Source of the DNA: Lachnospiraceae bacterium
GTDB taxonomy: Bacteria; Bacillota; Clostridia; Lachnospirales; Lachnospiraceae
NCBI GenBank assembly: GCA_029053015.1
Contig: JAIDHX010000011.1
Coordinates: forward strand, 1-45,030
DNA: 45,030 bases
Direction: 5' to 3'
The notes beneath the pieces are model-generated. The model was not told where the DNA came from. It ran no database searches and saw nothing but the letters and a program-made list of their open reading frames with translations. A program made the translations under genes and the position numbers. Positions 26,791-34,474 of this stretch are shown piece after piece (position 1 is the first letter of the stretch; each line of letters opens with the position of its first letter).

Positions 26791-28230
26791 ATGAATCATT
26801 CAATTATTCGTTATATTTTGTGCAGGGTGTTGGAGTTTGCGGGTTTGTTTATGCTGCTTCCGTATTTTGTGGGTCTTATTTGTCAGGAGCCGCAGCGTTT
26901 TGCATATTTGTGTGTGGCGGTAGTAAGCCTGCTTGCAGGCTTTGCCGGAAAGCTTGTTAAGCCAAAGAGCAAGGTGTTTTATGCGCGGGAGGGCTTTGTC
27001 ACGGTTTCTTTGGCGTGGCTGCTCTTAAGCTTTGTAGGCGCAGTGCCGTTTGTGCTCACAGGTGAGATACCGTTTTATGTGGATGCCGTTTTTGAGACGG
27101 TTTCCGGTCTGACGACGACGGGTGGTACGATTCTCACCAATGTGGAAAACCTTGCGCAATGTACACAGTTCTGGAGGCTGTTTACCCACTGGATAGGCGG
27201 TATGGGCGTGCTGGTGCTGATTTTAGCCGTGCTTCCTTTGTCCGGAAGCTACAATATGCATCTGATGCGTGCGGAAAGTCCCGGTCCCACCGTGGGAAAA
27301 CTGGTGCCCAAGGTAAAGAATACCGCTAGGATATTGTATCAGATATACATTGCGATCACTGTGATTGAAATCATACTGCTGATGATAACAGGGCTGCCGC
27401 TCTATGATTCGGCCACGCTGACTTTTTCCACTGTAGGAACGGGAGGCTTCGGTCTGCTCAACAGCAGCGCGGCATCCTACAGCAGAGCGGCGCAGGCTGT
27501 CATTCTGATATTTATGCTGCTTTGCGGCGTCAGCTTCAATATTTACTATCTGTTTTTAATTAAAAAGCCGAAGGAAGCGCTGCGCAGCGAGGAACTGCGC
27601 GCCTATCTGGGGATTGCTGCCGTATCGACTCTGCTGATTGGAATTAACATCAAGGACAACTTTGCAAGTATGGGAGAATCTCTTTTCCAAGCGGGATTTC
27701 AGGTAGTGTCGGTGATGACTACCACAGGCTTTACTACCAGTGATTTCAACTTGTGGCCTTCTTTTTCCAAAACAATGCTGTTCCTTTTGATGATAGTCGG
27801 CGCCTGTGCCGGCAGTACGGGCGGCGGTCTGAAGGTATCGCGTCTCGTGGTGCTGATAAAGAGCATTAAAAATGAGATATTGGCTGCGGTGCACCCGAGA
27901 AGCGTGAAAAAAATGCATATGGATGGCAGAGTGGTTTCTGAAAATGTAGTACATTCCATCAGGGTGTATCTGGCGATTTATATCGTGATATATTTTCTGT
28001 CCGTGCTGCTTATCAGCGTTGACAATTTCAGCTTTGAGACCAATGCTTCTGCGGTTATGGCGATGTTTAACAACATTGGACCGGGATTTGACATGGTGGG
28101 GCCGGCAGGAAGCTTTGCGGCGTTTTCACCTTTCTCCAAATGTGTTTTGATGTTTGACATGCTTGCAGGAAGACTGGAGTTGCTGCCCCTGTTGGTGCTG
28201 TTTTCCGTAAAAACGTGGAAAAACCGATAA
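26791..28230 (+). CDS. trkH: Trk potassium transporter membrane subunit TrkH
   Basis: The ion-conducting subunit of the K+ uptake system, 479 residues from the ATG at 26791. An in-frame ATG at 26755 would lie inside trkA without a ribosome binding site. It shows the four pore-loop repeats of the family, each with a selectivity-filter Gly: SGLTTTGGTIL, FSTVGTGGFG, MTTTGFTTSDF and NNIGPGFDMVG. About ten membrane helices are evident. The GGAG site is 13 nt upstream and weak, suggesting translational coupling to trkA. Together with TrkA it maintains potassium uptake and turgor. Confidence 0.95.
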   Translation: MNHSIIRYILCRVLEFAGLFMLLPYFVGLICQEPQRFAYLCVAVVSLLAGFAGKLVKPKSKVFYAREGFVTVSLAWLLLSFVGAVPFVLTGEIPFYVDAVFETVSGLTTTGGTILTNVENLAQCTQFWRLFTHWIGGMGVLVLILAVLPLSGSYNMHLMRAESPGPTVGKLVPKVKNTARILYQIYIAITVIEIILLMITGLPLYDSATLTFSTVGTGGFGLLNSSAASYSRAAQAVILIFMLLCGVSFNIYYLFLIKKPKEALRSEELRAYLGIAAVSTLLIGINIKDNFASMGESLFQAGFQVVSVMTTTGFTTSDFNLWPSFSKTMLFLLMIVGACAGSTGGGLKVSRLVVLIKSIKNEILAAVHPRSVKKMHMDGRVVSENVVHSIRVYLAIYIVIYFLSVLLISVDNFSFETNASAVMAMFNNIGPGFDMVGPAGSFAAFSPFSKCVLMFDMLAGRLELLPLLVLFSVKTWKNR

Positions 28231-28237
28231 AAACAGG

Positions 28238-28266
28238 TTGAAAATATTTCAATGTTATGCTACAAT
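28238..28266 (+). promoter_or_regulatory. Promoter of secG
   Basis: TTGAAA (28238-28243) and TACAAT (28261-28266) separated by 17 nt, about 90 nt upstream of secG. Confidence 0.75.
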
Positions 28267-28358
28267 ATGCCTTGTGTGGTTTAGTGTAATATCTAATATA
28301 TGAAAATTGACGCGGCAAAATGTTGCGATGGATTGTGCTGTAGCCGGAAAGGAAAGTT

Positions 28359-28598
28359 ATGGGAGCACTTAAGATTATTTTAACGATACTTTTTATTATT
28401 GTATGTATAGCGCTTGTAGTGCTGGTATTGATGCAGGAAGGAAAGTCAGCAGGACTCGGAGCCATTAGTGGTGCGGCTGAGACCTACTGGGGCAAGAATA
28501 AGGGACGTTCCATGGAGGGACAGCTGGTGAAGCTTACCAAGATATTGGCAGTATCCTTTATCCTGCTTGCGGTCATACTAAATCTTAACGTATTTTAA
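28359..28598 (+). CDS. secG: Preprotein translocase subunit SecG
   Basis: A 79-residue membrane protein with two helices (about 5-25 and 58-76) joined by the conserved cytoplasmic loop VLMQEGKSAGLGAISGAAETYWGKNKGRS. SecG joins SecYE and aids SecA-driven protein export. It carries its own promoter and terminator. The position directly before rnr-smpB-ssrA is a conserved gene order in Bacillota. The GGAAAG ribosome binding site lies about 6 nt before the ATG. Confidence 0.95.
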   Translation: MGALKIILTILFIIVCIALVVLVLMQEGKSAGLGAISGAAETYWGKNKGRSMEGQLVKLTKILAVSFILLAVILNLNVF

Positions 28599-28610
28599 TG
28601 AGTTTAAGAT

Positions 28611-28643
28611 AAAGCACTCTTTCTAAAAAAGAGTGCTTTTTTT
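28611..28643 (+). terminator. Intrinsic terminator after secG
   Basis: AAAGCACTCTTT (28611-28622) pairs with AAAGAGTGCTTT (28628-28639) around a five-base loop, with the T tract reaching 28643. Confidence 0.92.
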
Positions 28644-28680
28644 AACGCAGTATCACGGGAAGATTGATTACAGTGCATAG

Positions 28681-30900
28681 ATGGGTATAAGAATGATAAA
28701 GAAAGCAGATGAGAAACGAAAAAAGGTAATATGCAGCCTGATGGAGGACGAGATGTACGTCCCGATGAAGGAGAAGGAGCTTGCCATGCTCCTGCAGGTG
28801 CAGGAGAGCGACAGACCTGAACTGAAAAGGCTTTTGGAAGAATTGGTTTCGGAGGGCAGGCTGGACAGAACGGCAAGGGGAAAGTATGTCAAGGGAAACG
28901 GCAGAAAAAAAGCGCCGCTTACCGGTACTTTTATCAGCAATGCCAAAGGCTTTGGCTTTGTGGAGATAGAGGGCTGGGAAGAGGATTTGTTCATTCCCAA
29001 AGAGATGGTGAATGGCGCCTTTCACAAGGACACGGTCGAAGTGGAATTGCTTTCGGAGAGCGGCGGCAGACGCAGGGAAGCGCGGATAGTCCGCATTGTA
29101 GAGCATGGCATGAACCGGATCGTGGGCACCTATGAGAAGGTGTCAAAGTTTGGATTTGTCAGACCGGACAACGCAAAGCTGGCGGACGATATATTTGTGC
29201 CGGACGAGCGTTCCAAGGGCGCTGTCACAGGGCATAAGGTAGTGGTGGAAATCACGGAATACGGAAAGGGAAACAAAAGCCCCGAGGGCAAGGTGGTAGA
29301 GATTCTCGGTCATGCCAATGACCCGGGCGTCGATATTATGTCCATCGTCAAGGGCTATGAGCTCCCCTGTGAATTTTCCGAGAAGCTGCTGCAACAGGCG
29401 GAGCGCGTGGCAAAACCGGTCAGCGAGGCGGATATGGCGGGCAGGAAGGATTTGCGGGAAATGCTCTGTGTAACCATAGACGGGGAGGACGCCAAGGATT
29501 TGGACGATGCGGTGAGCATTGCCTACGACGAGGCTTTGGAGCAGTATCGCCTGGGGGTGCATATTGCAGATGTGAGCAACTATGTGCAGGAAAATTCGGC
29601 GCTTGACAGGGAGGCAAAGGAGCGGGGAACCAGTGTGTATCTGACGGACAGGGTGATTCCCATGCTGCCCCACACGCTTTCCAACGGTATATGCTCCCTG
29701 AATGCAGGGGAGGACAGGCTTGCGTTAAGCTGTCTTATGCAGATAGATAAAACCGGTAAGATTGTAAGTTATGAATTGGCGGAGACCGTGATAAGGGTCA
29801 GCAGGCGCATGTCCTATACCGAGGTACAGAAGATATTGGAGGATAAAGACGAGTCGGCGGCTTATGCCGGCGCCCGTGTGGTGACCATATTCGAACTGAT
29901 GGCGGAGCTTTCCGGTCTGCTGCGCGCCAGAAGGATGAAAAGAGGCGCGATTGATTTTGATTTTCCGGAGAGTAAAATTATTTTGGACGCACAGGGACAT
30001 CCGACGGAAATAAAGCCCTATGAAAGAACCACGGCGCATATGATTATCGAGGATTTTATGCTTGCGGCAAATGAAACCGTGGCGCAGCATTTTTATTGGC
30101 TGGAGGCGCCCTTTGTCTACCGCGTGCACGATAAGCCGGATGCGGAGAAAATCCAAAAGCTGAATGTTTTTATCAACAATCTGGGTTATTATATGAAAGC
30201 GGTAGGAAGAAAAGGGAAAAAGGTTTCCGATGAGGAAGTTCACCCGGGTGAAATCCAGAAGCTTCTGCACAAGATTGCCGGTACGCCGGAAGAGGCACTG
30301 GTGAGCAGACTGACGCTGCGCAGCATGAAGCAGGCGCATTACAGCACGGAAAGCACGGGGCATTTTGGCCTTGCAAGCCGGTTTTACTGTCACTTCACTT
30401 CGCCCATCCGCCGCTATCCGGATTTGCAGATACATCGCATTATCAAGGAACAGCTCAGAGGAAGGCTGACGGCAGAGCGGATGGCGCATTACAGGGAGAT
30501 ACTGGACGGTGTGGCAAAGCAGTCCTCCGATACGGAACGTCGTGCACAGGAGGCGGAGCGGGAGACTGACAAGCTCAAGAAAGCGGAGTATATGCAGGAG
30601 CGAATCGGGCAGGAGTTTGATGGCGTGATTTCGGGAATCACCGCATGGGGCATGTATGTGGAACTGCCCAATACCGTGGAGGGCATGATTCACGTATCCA
30701 AAATGCCGGGCGACTATTTTCATTACAACGAGAGCACCTATGAAATGGTGGGCGAGCGGACAGGACGTGTCTACAAGCTGGGCGAGCCGGTGCGGGTCAG
30801 AGTTGTGGAAGTGGAGATGCAGGTAAGGACCATTGATTTCGAGTTGGTGGAGGAATTAGAGGATGAGCAGGGAAGCGCTGAAACTGGTGGCGAACAATAA
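28681..30900 (+). CDS. rnr: Ribonuclease R
   Basis: A 3'-5' processive exoribonuclease that degrades structured RNA and takes part in tmRNA-linked mRNA decay. The 739 residues hold an N-terminal winged-helix-like region, two cold-shock/OB domains ([17 protein letters not shown] near 80 and [21 protein letters not shown] near 155), and the RNB catalytic domain. The metal-binding motif [11 protein letters not shown] lies near 260. A C-terminal S1 domain ([28 protein letters not shown]) and an acidic tail complete it. The start at 28681 lacks a good ribosome binding site, and ATG 28693 is an alternative. The 3' end overlaps smpB by 38 nt, linking it to the trans-translation genes. Confidence 0.96.
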   Translation: MGIRMIKKADEKRKKVICSLMEDEMYVPMKEKELAMLLQVQESDRPELKRLLEELVSEGRLDRTARGKYVKGNGRKKAPLTGTFISNAKGFGFVEIEGWEEDLFIPKEMVNGAFHKDTVEVELLSESGGRRREARIVRIVEHGMNRIVGTYEKVSKFGFVRPDNAKLADDIFVPDERSKGAVTGHKVVVEITEYGKGNKSPEGKVVEILGHANDPGVDIMSIVKGYELPCEFSEKLLQQAERVAKPVSEADMAGRKDLREMLCVTIDGEDAKDLDDAVSIAYDEALEQYRLGVHIADVSNYVQENSALDREAKERGTSVYLTDRVIPMLPHTLSNGICSLNAGEDRLALSCLMQIDKTGKIVSYELAETVIRVSRRMSYTEVQKILEDKDESAAYAGARVVTIFELMAELSGLLRARRMKRGAIDFDFPESKIILDAQGHPTEIKPYERTTAHMIIEDFMLAANETVAQHFYWLEAPFVYRVHDKPDAEKIQKLNVFINNLGYYMKAVGRKGKKVSDEEVHPGEIQKLLHKIAGTPEEALVSRLTLRSMKQAHYSTESTGHFGLASRFYCHFTSPIRRYPDLQIHRIIKEQLRGRLTAERMAHYREILDGVAKQSSDTERRAQEAERETDKLKKAEYMQERIGQEFDGVISGITAWGMYVELPNTVEGMIHVSKMPGDYFHYNESTYEMVGERTGRVYKLGEPVRVRVVEVEMQVRTIDFELVEELEDEQGSAETGGEQ

Positions 30901-31327
30901 GAAAGCGTATCATGACTATTTTATAGAGGAAAAATACGAGGCGGGACTGGTGCTGCACGGCACGGAGGTCAAATCCATGCGCCTGGGCAAATGCAGCATC
31001 AAGGAGTCATTTGTCAGGATTGAAAACAACGAGGTATGGGTGTACGGGATGCATATCAGCCCCTATGAAAAGGGCAATATTTTTAACAGGGATCCGCTGC
31101 GTCCCAAAAAGCTTTTGATGCATAAGGCGCAGATTCGCAAGCTGGTAGGGCAGCTTGCAGAGAAAGGCTTCACCCTTGTGCCGCTGCAGGTTTATTTCAA
31201 GGACGGCAGGGCAAAGGTGGAGATTGGGCTTGCACGGGGCAAAAAGCTCTATGACAAGCGGCAGGACATTGCCAAAAAGGATCAGCGCAGGGAAGCGGAA
31301 AAAGAGTTTAAAATCAGAAATCTCTGA
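30863..31327 (+). CDS. smpB: SsrA-binding protein SmpB
   Basis: A 154-residue RNA-binding protein essential for trans-translation: it carries tmRNA into stalled ribosomes. Family motifs are [54 protein letters not shown], and the C-terminal tail [17 protein letters not shown] that mimics a codon-anticodon helix. It overlaps the rnr end by 38 nt, and its own GGAGG lies within rnr. Its RNA partner ssrA lies about 70 nt downstream. Confidence 0.97.
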   Translation: MSREALKLVANNKKAYHDYFIEEKYEAGLVLHGTEVKSMRLGKCSIKESFVRIENNEVWVYGMHISPYEKGNIFNRDPLRPKKLLMHKAQIRKLVGQLAEKGFTLVPLQVYFKDGRAKVEIGLARGKKLYDKRQDIAKKDQRREAEKEFKIRNL

Positions 31328-31356
31328 TTGACGAATACGCTCCTTTTGGATACAAT
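31328..31356 (+). promoter_or_regulatory. Promoter of ssrA
   Basis: TTGACG (31328-31333) and TACAAT (31351-31356) separated by 17 nt, directly after the smpB stop. The predicted start near 31364 is upstream of the mature tmRNA 5' end at 31400, consistent with 5' processing by RNase P. Confidence 0.8.
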
Positions 31357-31399
31357 AATAGTGTAATGAAGGGTGAAAGCCTGTCATAATAAATAATAA

Positions 31400-31775
31400 G
31401 GGCTAGTCAAGGTTTCGACAGGGGTCTTGCAGCTGGAGAAGCTATCCGCAGGCGATGCGTCAAATCGCAAATTAAATATAAACGCTGAAGATAATTTAGC
31501 TCTCGCAGCCTAAGCTGCGGGTAATGCCGTTTTTTAGCGGCTGTCCGCTCCGGAGCACCCCCACTCCGGAGTACGGGCATCGACTATGGGGGAAACGGCA
31601 TACGGTAAGCTTTGCCCGTATGGACGTATCATGAAGCTACTGAACATGGCAGGGTGTCAGTTACCGGCCATGGGAGGGAACGCGCCAAAGTAAGTTTGGC
31701 AAAAAACAACTGACTATGATAGTAGAAGGACAGGGAATGGGCTTTTGGACACGGGTTCGACTCCCGTCTAGTCCA
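31400..31775 (+). ncRNA. ssrA: Transfer-messenger RNA
   Basis: This RNA rescues ribosomes stalled on broken mRNA and adds a degradation tag. The 5' end GGGCTAG (31400-31406) pairs with CTAGTCC (31768-31774) as the acceptor stem. The T arm is ACGGG-TTCGACT-CCCGT (31751-31767). The tag frame starts at the Ala codon 31484 and encodes AEDNLALAA followed by TAA (31511-31513), preceded by ATAAAC. The discriminator base is A31775, and CCA is not fully encoded. The rest contains pseudoknot-type stems such as CTCCGGAG-rich segments near 31548-31572. The gene order smpB-ssrA and the tag sequence are typical of clostridia. Confidence 0.95.
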
Positions 31776-31789
31776 CTGGCAAGGATTCG

Positions 31790-31832
31790 ATGGCGAGTCG
31801 AACCCGTTGGGTTCAGACTCCCGTCCAGTCCA
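31790..31832 (+). repeat. Degenerate duplication of the tmRNA 3' end, also in inverted form
   Basis: Positions 31809-31832 repeat the tmRNA 3' end at 31753-31775 (GGGTTC-GACTCCCGTC-AGTCCA) with one inserted A and one T-to-C change. Immediately before, GAGTCGAACCC (about 31795-31805) is the reverse complement of the same T-loop sequence, so the two form a long hairpin. Such copies of a tmRNA end are typical traces of integration events, because tmRNA genes are common attachment sites. No integrase is visible. Confidence 0.6.
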
Positions 31833-31840
31833 TCATATGC

Positions 31841-31885
31841 AAAAACCTGTCGAAAAAGCTTTAATTGCTTTTTCGACAGGTTTTT
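31841..31885 (+). terminator. Strong intrinsic terminator downstream of ssrA
   Basis: AAAACCTGTCGAAAAAGC and GCTTTTTCGACAGGTTTT form a perfect 18-bp stem around a seven-base loop, ending in a T tract. It closes the ssrA transcript and could act in both directions. Confidence 0.92.
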
Positions 31886-31935
31886 GACATTTGTAGTAAA
31901 TTCCGGATAAAAACAATTCTTAAGGAGCAATTATA

Positions 31936-32379
31936 ATGAATGAATTTCTTGAATGGCTAAAAGAGAACAAAATCAGTATGAACGGTAAATATAAAGGAAA
32001 ACGGTGGGGTTCGGTCAACAAATCGGAAGACGGTGATTGGCATATTCGTATCTGCGTTCAATATGACGAATATTTAGAACCCGTTTTATCAAAGGAAACT
32101 GCTGCAATGCAGGAGTTTGTCAAAATGCGTACAGGGCATGAAGGCTGCGGGAGATGTATAGACGGTAAATGTGCTTTTACCGGTTTTGATTTAGTAAATC
32201 CGACTGAAGAGCAAATCGAGTTGGCGAAAAGGTTAATAAAATTCAGAATCAATGCGATTAAAGACGGACGGATACCGAAATGCAGTTATATAAAAATATC
32301 GAAACAAGGTGAAGCAATCGAACCGTGTGCTGTATGTAAGGTATGTGATCCTAAATGCAAAGCCATGAAAAAATGTTAA
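31936..32379 (+). CDS. Hypothetical cysteine-rich protein
   Basis: I do not recognise this 147-residue protein. It is lysine-rich and hydrophilic, with no signal peptide. The C-terminal two thirds hold eleven or so Cys arranged as GCGRCIDGKC, then PKC, then PCAVCKVCDPKCKAMKKC, strongly suggesting bound zinc or an iron-sulphur cluster. AAGGAGC lies about 6 nt before the ATG. It is the first gene of an AT-rich accessory block behind tmRNA, followed by a copy of a 101-bp repeat. Ferredoxin-like or zinc-ribbon roles are both possible. Confidence 0.75.
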   Translation: MNEFLEWLKENKISMNGKYKGKRWGSVNKSEDGDWHIRICVQYDEYLEPVLSKETAAMQEFVKMRTGHEGCGRCIDGKCAFTGFDLVNPTEEQIELAKRLIKFRINAIKDGRIPKCSYIKISKQGEAIEPCAVCKVCDPKCKAMKKC

Positions 32380-32388
32380 TATTGAAAT

Positions 32389-32489
32389 TATGCTGGATTT
32401 ATCATAAAGGTAGCGTAATATAAAAGAAAATAAGCTGTGCTTTATAAGAGCATTTGGAAAATAAAAATCCAGATGCTTTTATTATGCAA
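32389..32489 (+). repeat. Direct repeat copy 1 (uma2 3' end plus terminator)
   Basis: This 101-bp segment matches 33771-33871 with only five substitutions, at an offset of 1382 bp. It begins with a truncated copy of the last codons of the Uma2 gene (YAGFIIKVA-stop against YDGFTIKVE-stop). It ends with the hairpin AGCATTTGG/CCAGATGCT plus TTTTATT, a terminator (32449-32482). It is a remnant of a second uma2 gene or one border of a duplicated segment. Confidence 0.88.
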
Positions 32490-32533
32490 GATTAAAAATA
32501 ATCCATTAGCTGTAAATTCACGTGTTAATTTTC

Positions 32534-32562
32534 TTGCTATTTATCTGCGGATTGCATATAAT
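32534..32562 (+). promoter_or_regulatory. Promoter of the Phd/RelE pair
   Basis: TTGCTA (32534-32539) and TATAAT (32557-32562) separated by 17 nt, followed by a very short leader of about 15 nt to the start. Confidence 0.75.
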
Positions 32563-32584
32563 AAATGCAGAGGAGATGATGACT

Positions 32585-32830
32585 ATGCCAAATATTAAAC
32601 CAATATCAGACTTGAGAAATTATACAGAAGTATTAAAAGAAGTAAGAACAAACCAACCAGTGTATCTGACTCGGAATGGTCGGGGAGCATACGCTATTGT
32701 GGATGTTGATGAGTTAGATCGATTAAAAGCGACCATTCAGCTTTTGACAAAACTGGAAGAAGGAGAGCAGTCTGCCAGAGAAAAGGGTTGGTTAACAGCG
32801 GATGAGGTAGAGGCTGCATTGGGACTGTGA
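32585..32830 (+). CDS. Phd/YefM-family antitoxin
   Basis: An 81-residue antitoxin. The N-terminal DNA-binding part MPNIKPISDLRNYTEVLKEVRTNQPVYLTRNGRGAYAIVDVDEL is typical Phd/YefM; the C-terminal helix is acidic and neutralises the toxin. Three in-frame ATGs exist at 32576, 32579 and 32585. I chose 32585 because AGGAG (32571-32575) is 9 nt before it and the family begins at this Met. The Phd family represses its own promoter with the toxin as co-repressor. The stop is one base before the next start. Confidence 0.88.
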   Translation: MPNIKPISDLRNYTEVLKEVRTNQPVYLTRNGRGAYAIVDVDELDRLKATIQLLTKLEEGEQSAREKGWLTADEVEAALGL

Positions 32831-32831
32831 T

Positions 32832-33179
32832 ATGCCGAAGCTGATTTATACACCAAAAGCGTTGGATGATCTACAGGGGATAAAAGCTTATGTTGCCAAG
32901 CAGTTTGGCGAAAGCAAGGCAAAAGCCTGTGCCAAGGAGATTACATCAACTGTCAAACAGTTAGAGCGGTTTCCGGAAGAAGGTCCCCGATTAGAGGAGC
33001 TGATAGAATATCCAACGGATTACCATTATCTGGTTGTAAAGCCTAATTATGTTTTTTACAGGGTTGAGGGTGATAGCGTAAAGGTTATCCGTATTTTGAA
33101 TGAAAAGCAGGATTTTTTGCAGATATTATTCGGAATTAGCAGTATATCTGAAGAAGGAGAAGATTACTGGGAAGATTAG
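32832..33179 (+). CDS. RelE/ParE-family toxin
   Basis: A 115-residue toxin with the ParE/RelE pattern: LIYTPKALDDLQGIKAYVAKQFGESKAKACAKEI, the loop PEEGPRL, DYHYLVVKPNYVFYRVEGDSVKVIRILNEKQDFLQIL. The sequence VVKPNYVFYRVEGDSVKVIRIL is the family core with the strand-turn-strand ending at Arg. It starts one base after the Phd-type antitoxin, so the two are translationally linked. Probable action is mRNA cleavage or gyrase inhibition; ParE-like is favoured by the YVFYR..V.V.RIL pattern. It is the second RelE-superfamily toxin in the window. Confidence 0.88.
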   Translation: MPKLIYTPKALDDLQGIKAYVAKQFGESKAKACAKEITSTVKQLERFPEEGPRLEELIEYPTDYHYLVVKPNYVFYRVEGDSVKVIRILNEKQDFLQILFGISSISEEGEDYWED

Positions 33180-33215
33180 GGGAGCATGGTGATGAAGGAA
33201 GAAAAAGGTAAGTCG

Positions 33216-33244
33216 TTGTGTTTTCTGTAAATATTGCCTATAAT
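33216..33244 (+). promoter_or_regulatory. Promoter of the uma2 gene
   Basis: TTGTGT (33216-33221) and TATAAT (33239-33244) with a 17-nt spacer, 32 nt before the start codon. Confidence 0.65.
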
Positions 33245-33275
33245 AAAAGCAAAAGCGGAGGTATAAAACGAGGCA

Positions 33276-33800
33276 TTGAGAAAAGAAGATGTTTATACAA
33301 TTGATGATATCTATGCCTTGCCGGACGGGGAACGGGCTGAGTTAATTGATGGAAAAATTTATTATATGGCTCCGCCAAGTTGGACACATCAGAGAATAAG
33401 CTGTAAATTACATCAGGCAATAGCGAATTATATTGACAGTAAAAATGGAAAATGTCAAGTTTTAGCAGCTCCGTTTGCTGTATTTTTGAACGAGGATGAT
33501 ATAAATTATGTCGAACCGGATATCTCTGTGATATGTGACCAGTCTAAATTAGACGAAAAAGGATGTCATGGTGCACCTGACTGGATAATTGAGATTGTTT
33601 CTCAGAGTAGTAAATCAAGAGATTATATGGCAAAACTTTTCAAATACCGCACTGCAGGAGTACGGGAATACTGGATAGTTGATCCGGAAAAACAGATGGT
33701 AATGGTATATGGCTTTGAGAAAGATACCGTAGAGCAGTATAAGTTTGGAGAGCCTGTTCCAGCAGCAATTTATGACGGATTTACCATAAAGGTAGAGTAA
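33276..33800 (+). CDS. Uma2-family PD-(D/E)XK endonuclease-like protein
   Basis: A 174-residue protein of the Uma2 family (DUF820), predicted restriction-endonuclease fold. Motifs are the N-terminal YTIDDIYALPDGERAELIDGKIYYMAPPSWTHQ, the acidic EPDISVICD, and the catalytic PDWIIEIVSQSSKSRDYMAKLFKYRTAGVREYWIVDP. It starts at TTG 33276; GCGGAGGT lies 13 nt upstream, a slightly long spacing. The 3' end is duplicated at 32389. Uma2 genes are very abundant in some cyanobacteria and sporadic elsewhere; their role is unsettled. The gene is AT-rich and probably acquired. Confidence 0.88.
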   Translation: MRKEDVYTIDDIYALPDGERAELIDGKIYYMAPPSWTHQRISCKLHQAIANYIDSKNGKCQVLAAPFAVFLNEDDINYVEPDISVICDQSKLDEKGCHGAPDWIIEIVSQSSKSRDYMAKLFKYRTAGVREYWIVDPEKQMVMVYGFEKDTVEQYKFGEPVPAAIYDGFTIKVE

Positions 33801-33871
33801 TATAAAAGAAAATAAGCTGTGCTTTATAAGAGCATTTGGAAAATAAAAATCCGGATGCTTTTATTATGCAA
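33771..33871 (+). repeat. Direct repeat copy 2 (uma2 3' end plus terminator)
   Basis: The second copy of the 101-bp repeat, starting inside the uma2 coding end and closing with the hairpin AGCATTTGG/CCGGATGCT plus TTTTATT (33831-33864), the terminator of uma2. Together with copy 1 it bounds a 1.38-kb unit holding the Phd/RelE pair and uma2. Confidence 0.88.
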
Positions 33872-33879
33872 ACAAATCA

Positions 33880-33907
33880 TTGTATGGTAAAAATTATATG
33901 GTATAAT
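33880..33907 (+). promoter_or_regulatory. Promoter of kptA-pncA
   Basis: TTGTAT (33880-33885) and TATAAT (33902-33907) with a 16-nt spacer. The start codon is only 21 nt beyond the -10 element. Confidence 0.65.
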
Positions 33908-33928
33908 TGATGGGAGAGGAGTATACAT

Positions 33929-34474
33929 ATGGGGAAGTCAGATAAATTAAGCGTGTTTATCAGTCTTGTTTTAAGACACAAACCGGAAGCAGCAGGAATC
34001 AGATTAGATGAACATGGCTGGGCGAATGTTGAGGAGCTGCTGGAAGGTATCAATAACACAGGAAGACAGATTAATATGGATATCTTAGAAGAGATTGTCA
34101 GAACCGATAGTAAGCAAAGATATTCGTTTAATAGTAATAAAACTTGGATTCGTGCGAATCAGGGACATTCCATTCCGGTAGATGTTGAATTAGAAGAACG
34201 GCAGCCGCCGCAGTATTTGTATCATGGCACAGCAGAACGGTTTTTGGATGCTATTATGGCAGAGGGGTTAAAACCAATGAGCCGGTTATATGTACATTTG
34301 TCAAAAGACGAAGAAACGGCTGTGAAGGTTGGAAAAAGACATGGCAGTCCGGTTGTATTGAAGGTTAGAACGGAAGAAATGTATCATGACGGAAACAAAT
34401 TTTATCTGTCTCAGAATGGCGTGTGGCTGACAAAATATGTTGACAGGAAATATATTGAAGGGAGACCTATATGA
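33929..34474 (+). CDS. kptA: RNA 2'-phosphotransferase
   Basis: KptA/Tpt1 enzymes move a 2'-phosphate from RNA onto NAD+, giving ADP-ribose cyclic phosphate and nicotinamide. The 181-residue length is normal. Seen motifs are SLVLRHKPEAAGIRLDEHGWANVEELL (catalytic Arg16-His17), WIRANQGHSIPV (Arg75), YLYHGTAERFLDAIMAEGLKPMSRLYVHLS, and the C-terminal VDRKYIEGRPI. In eukaryotes this finishes tRNA splicing; bacteria have no such pathway and the bacterial substrate is uncertain. The gene overlaps pncA by 4 nt (ATGA). GAGAGGAG lies about 9 nt before the ATG. It sits in an AT-rich accessory block with toxin genes. Confidence 0.93.
   Translation: MGKSDKLSVFISLVLRHKPEAAGIRLDEHGWANVEELLEGINNTGRQINMDILEEIVRTDSKQRYSFNSNKTWIRANQGHSIPVDVELEERQPPQYLYHGTAERFLDAIMAEGLKPMSRLYVHLSKDEETAVKVGKRHGSPVVLKVRTEEMYHDGNKFYLSQNGVWLTKYVDRKYIEGRPI

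Noticed and set aside
29725..30723. A 332-codon minus-strand frame opposite rnr
   Set aside because: It is antisense to the RNase R catalytic and S1 domains with no start signals.
31716..31910. Open frames through the tmRNA 3' end and terminator
   Set aside because: They run through the folded ssrA gene and its terminator, so they are not protein genes.
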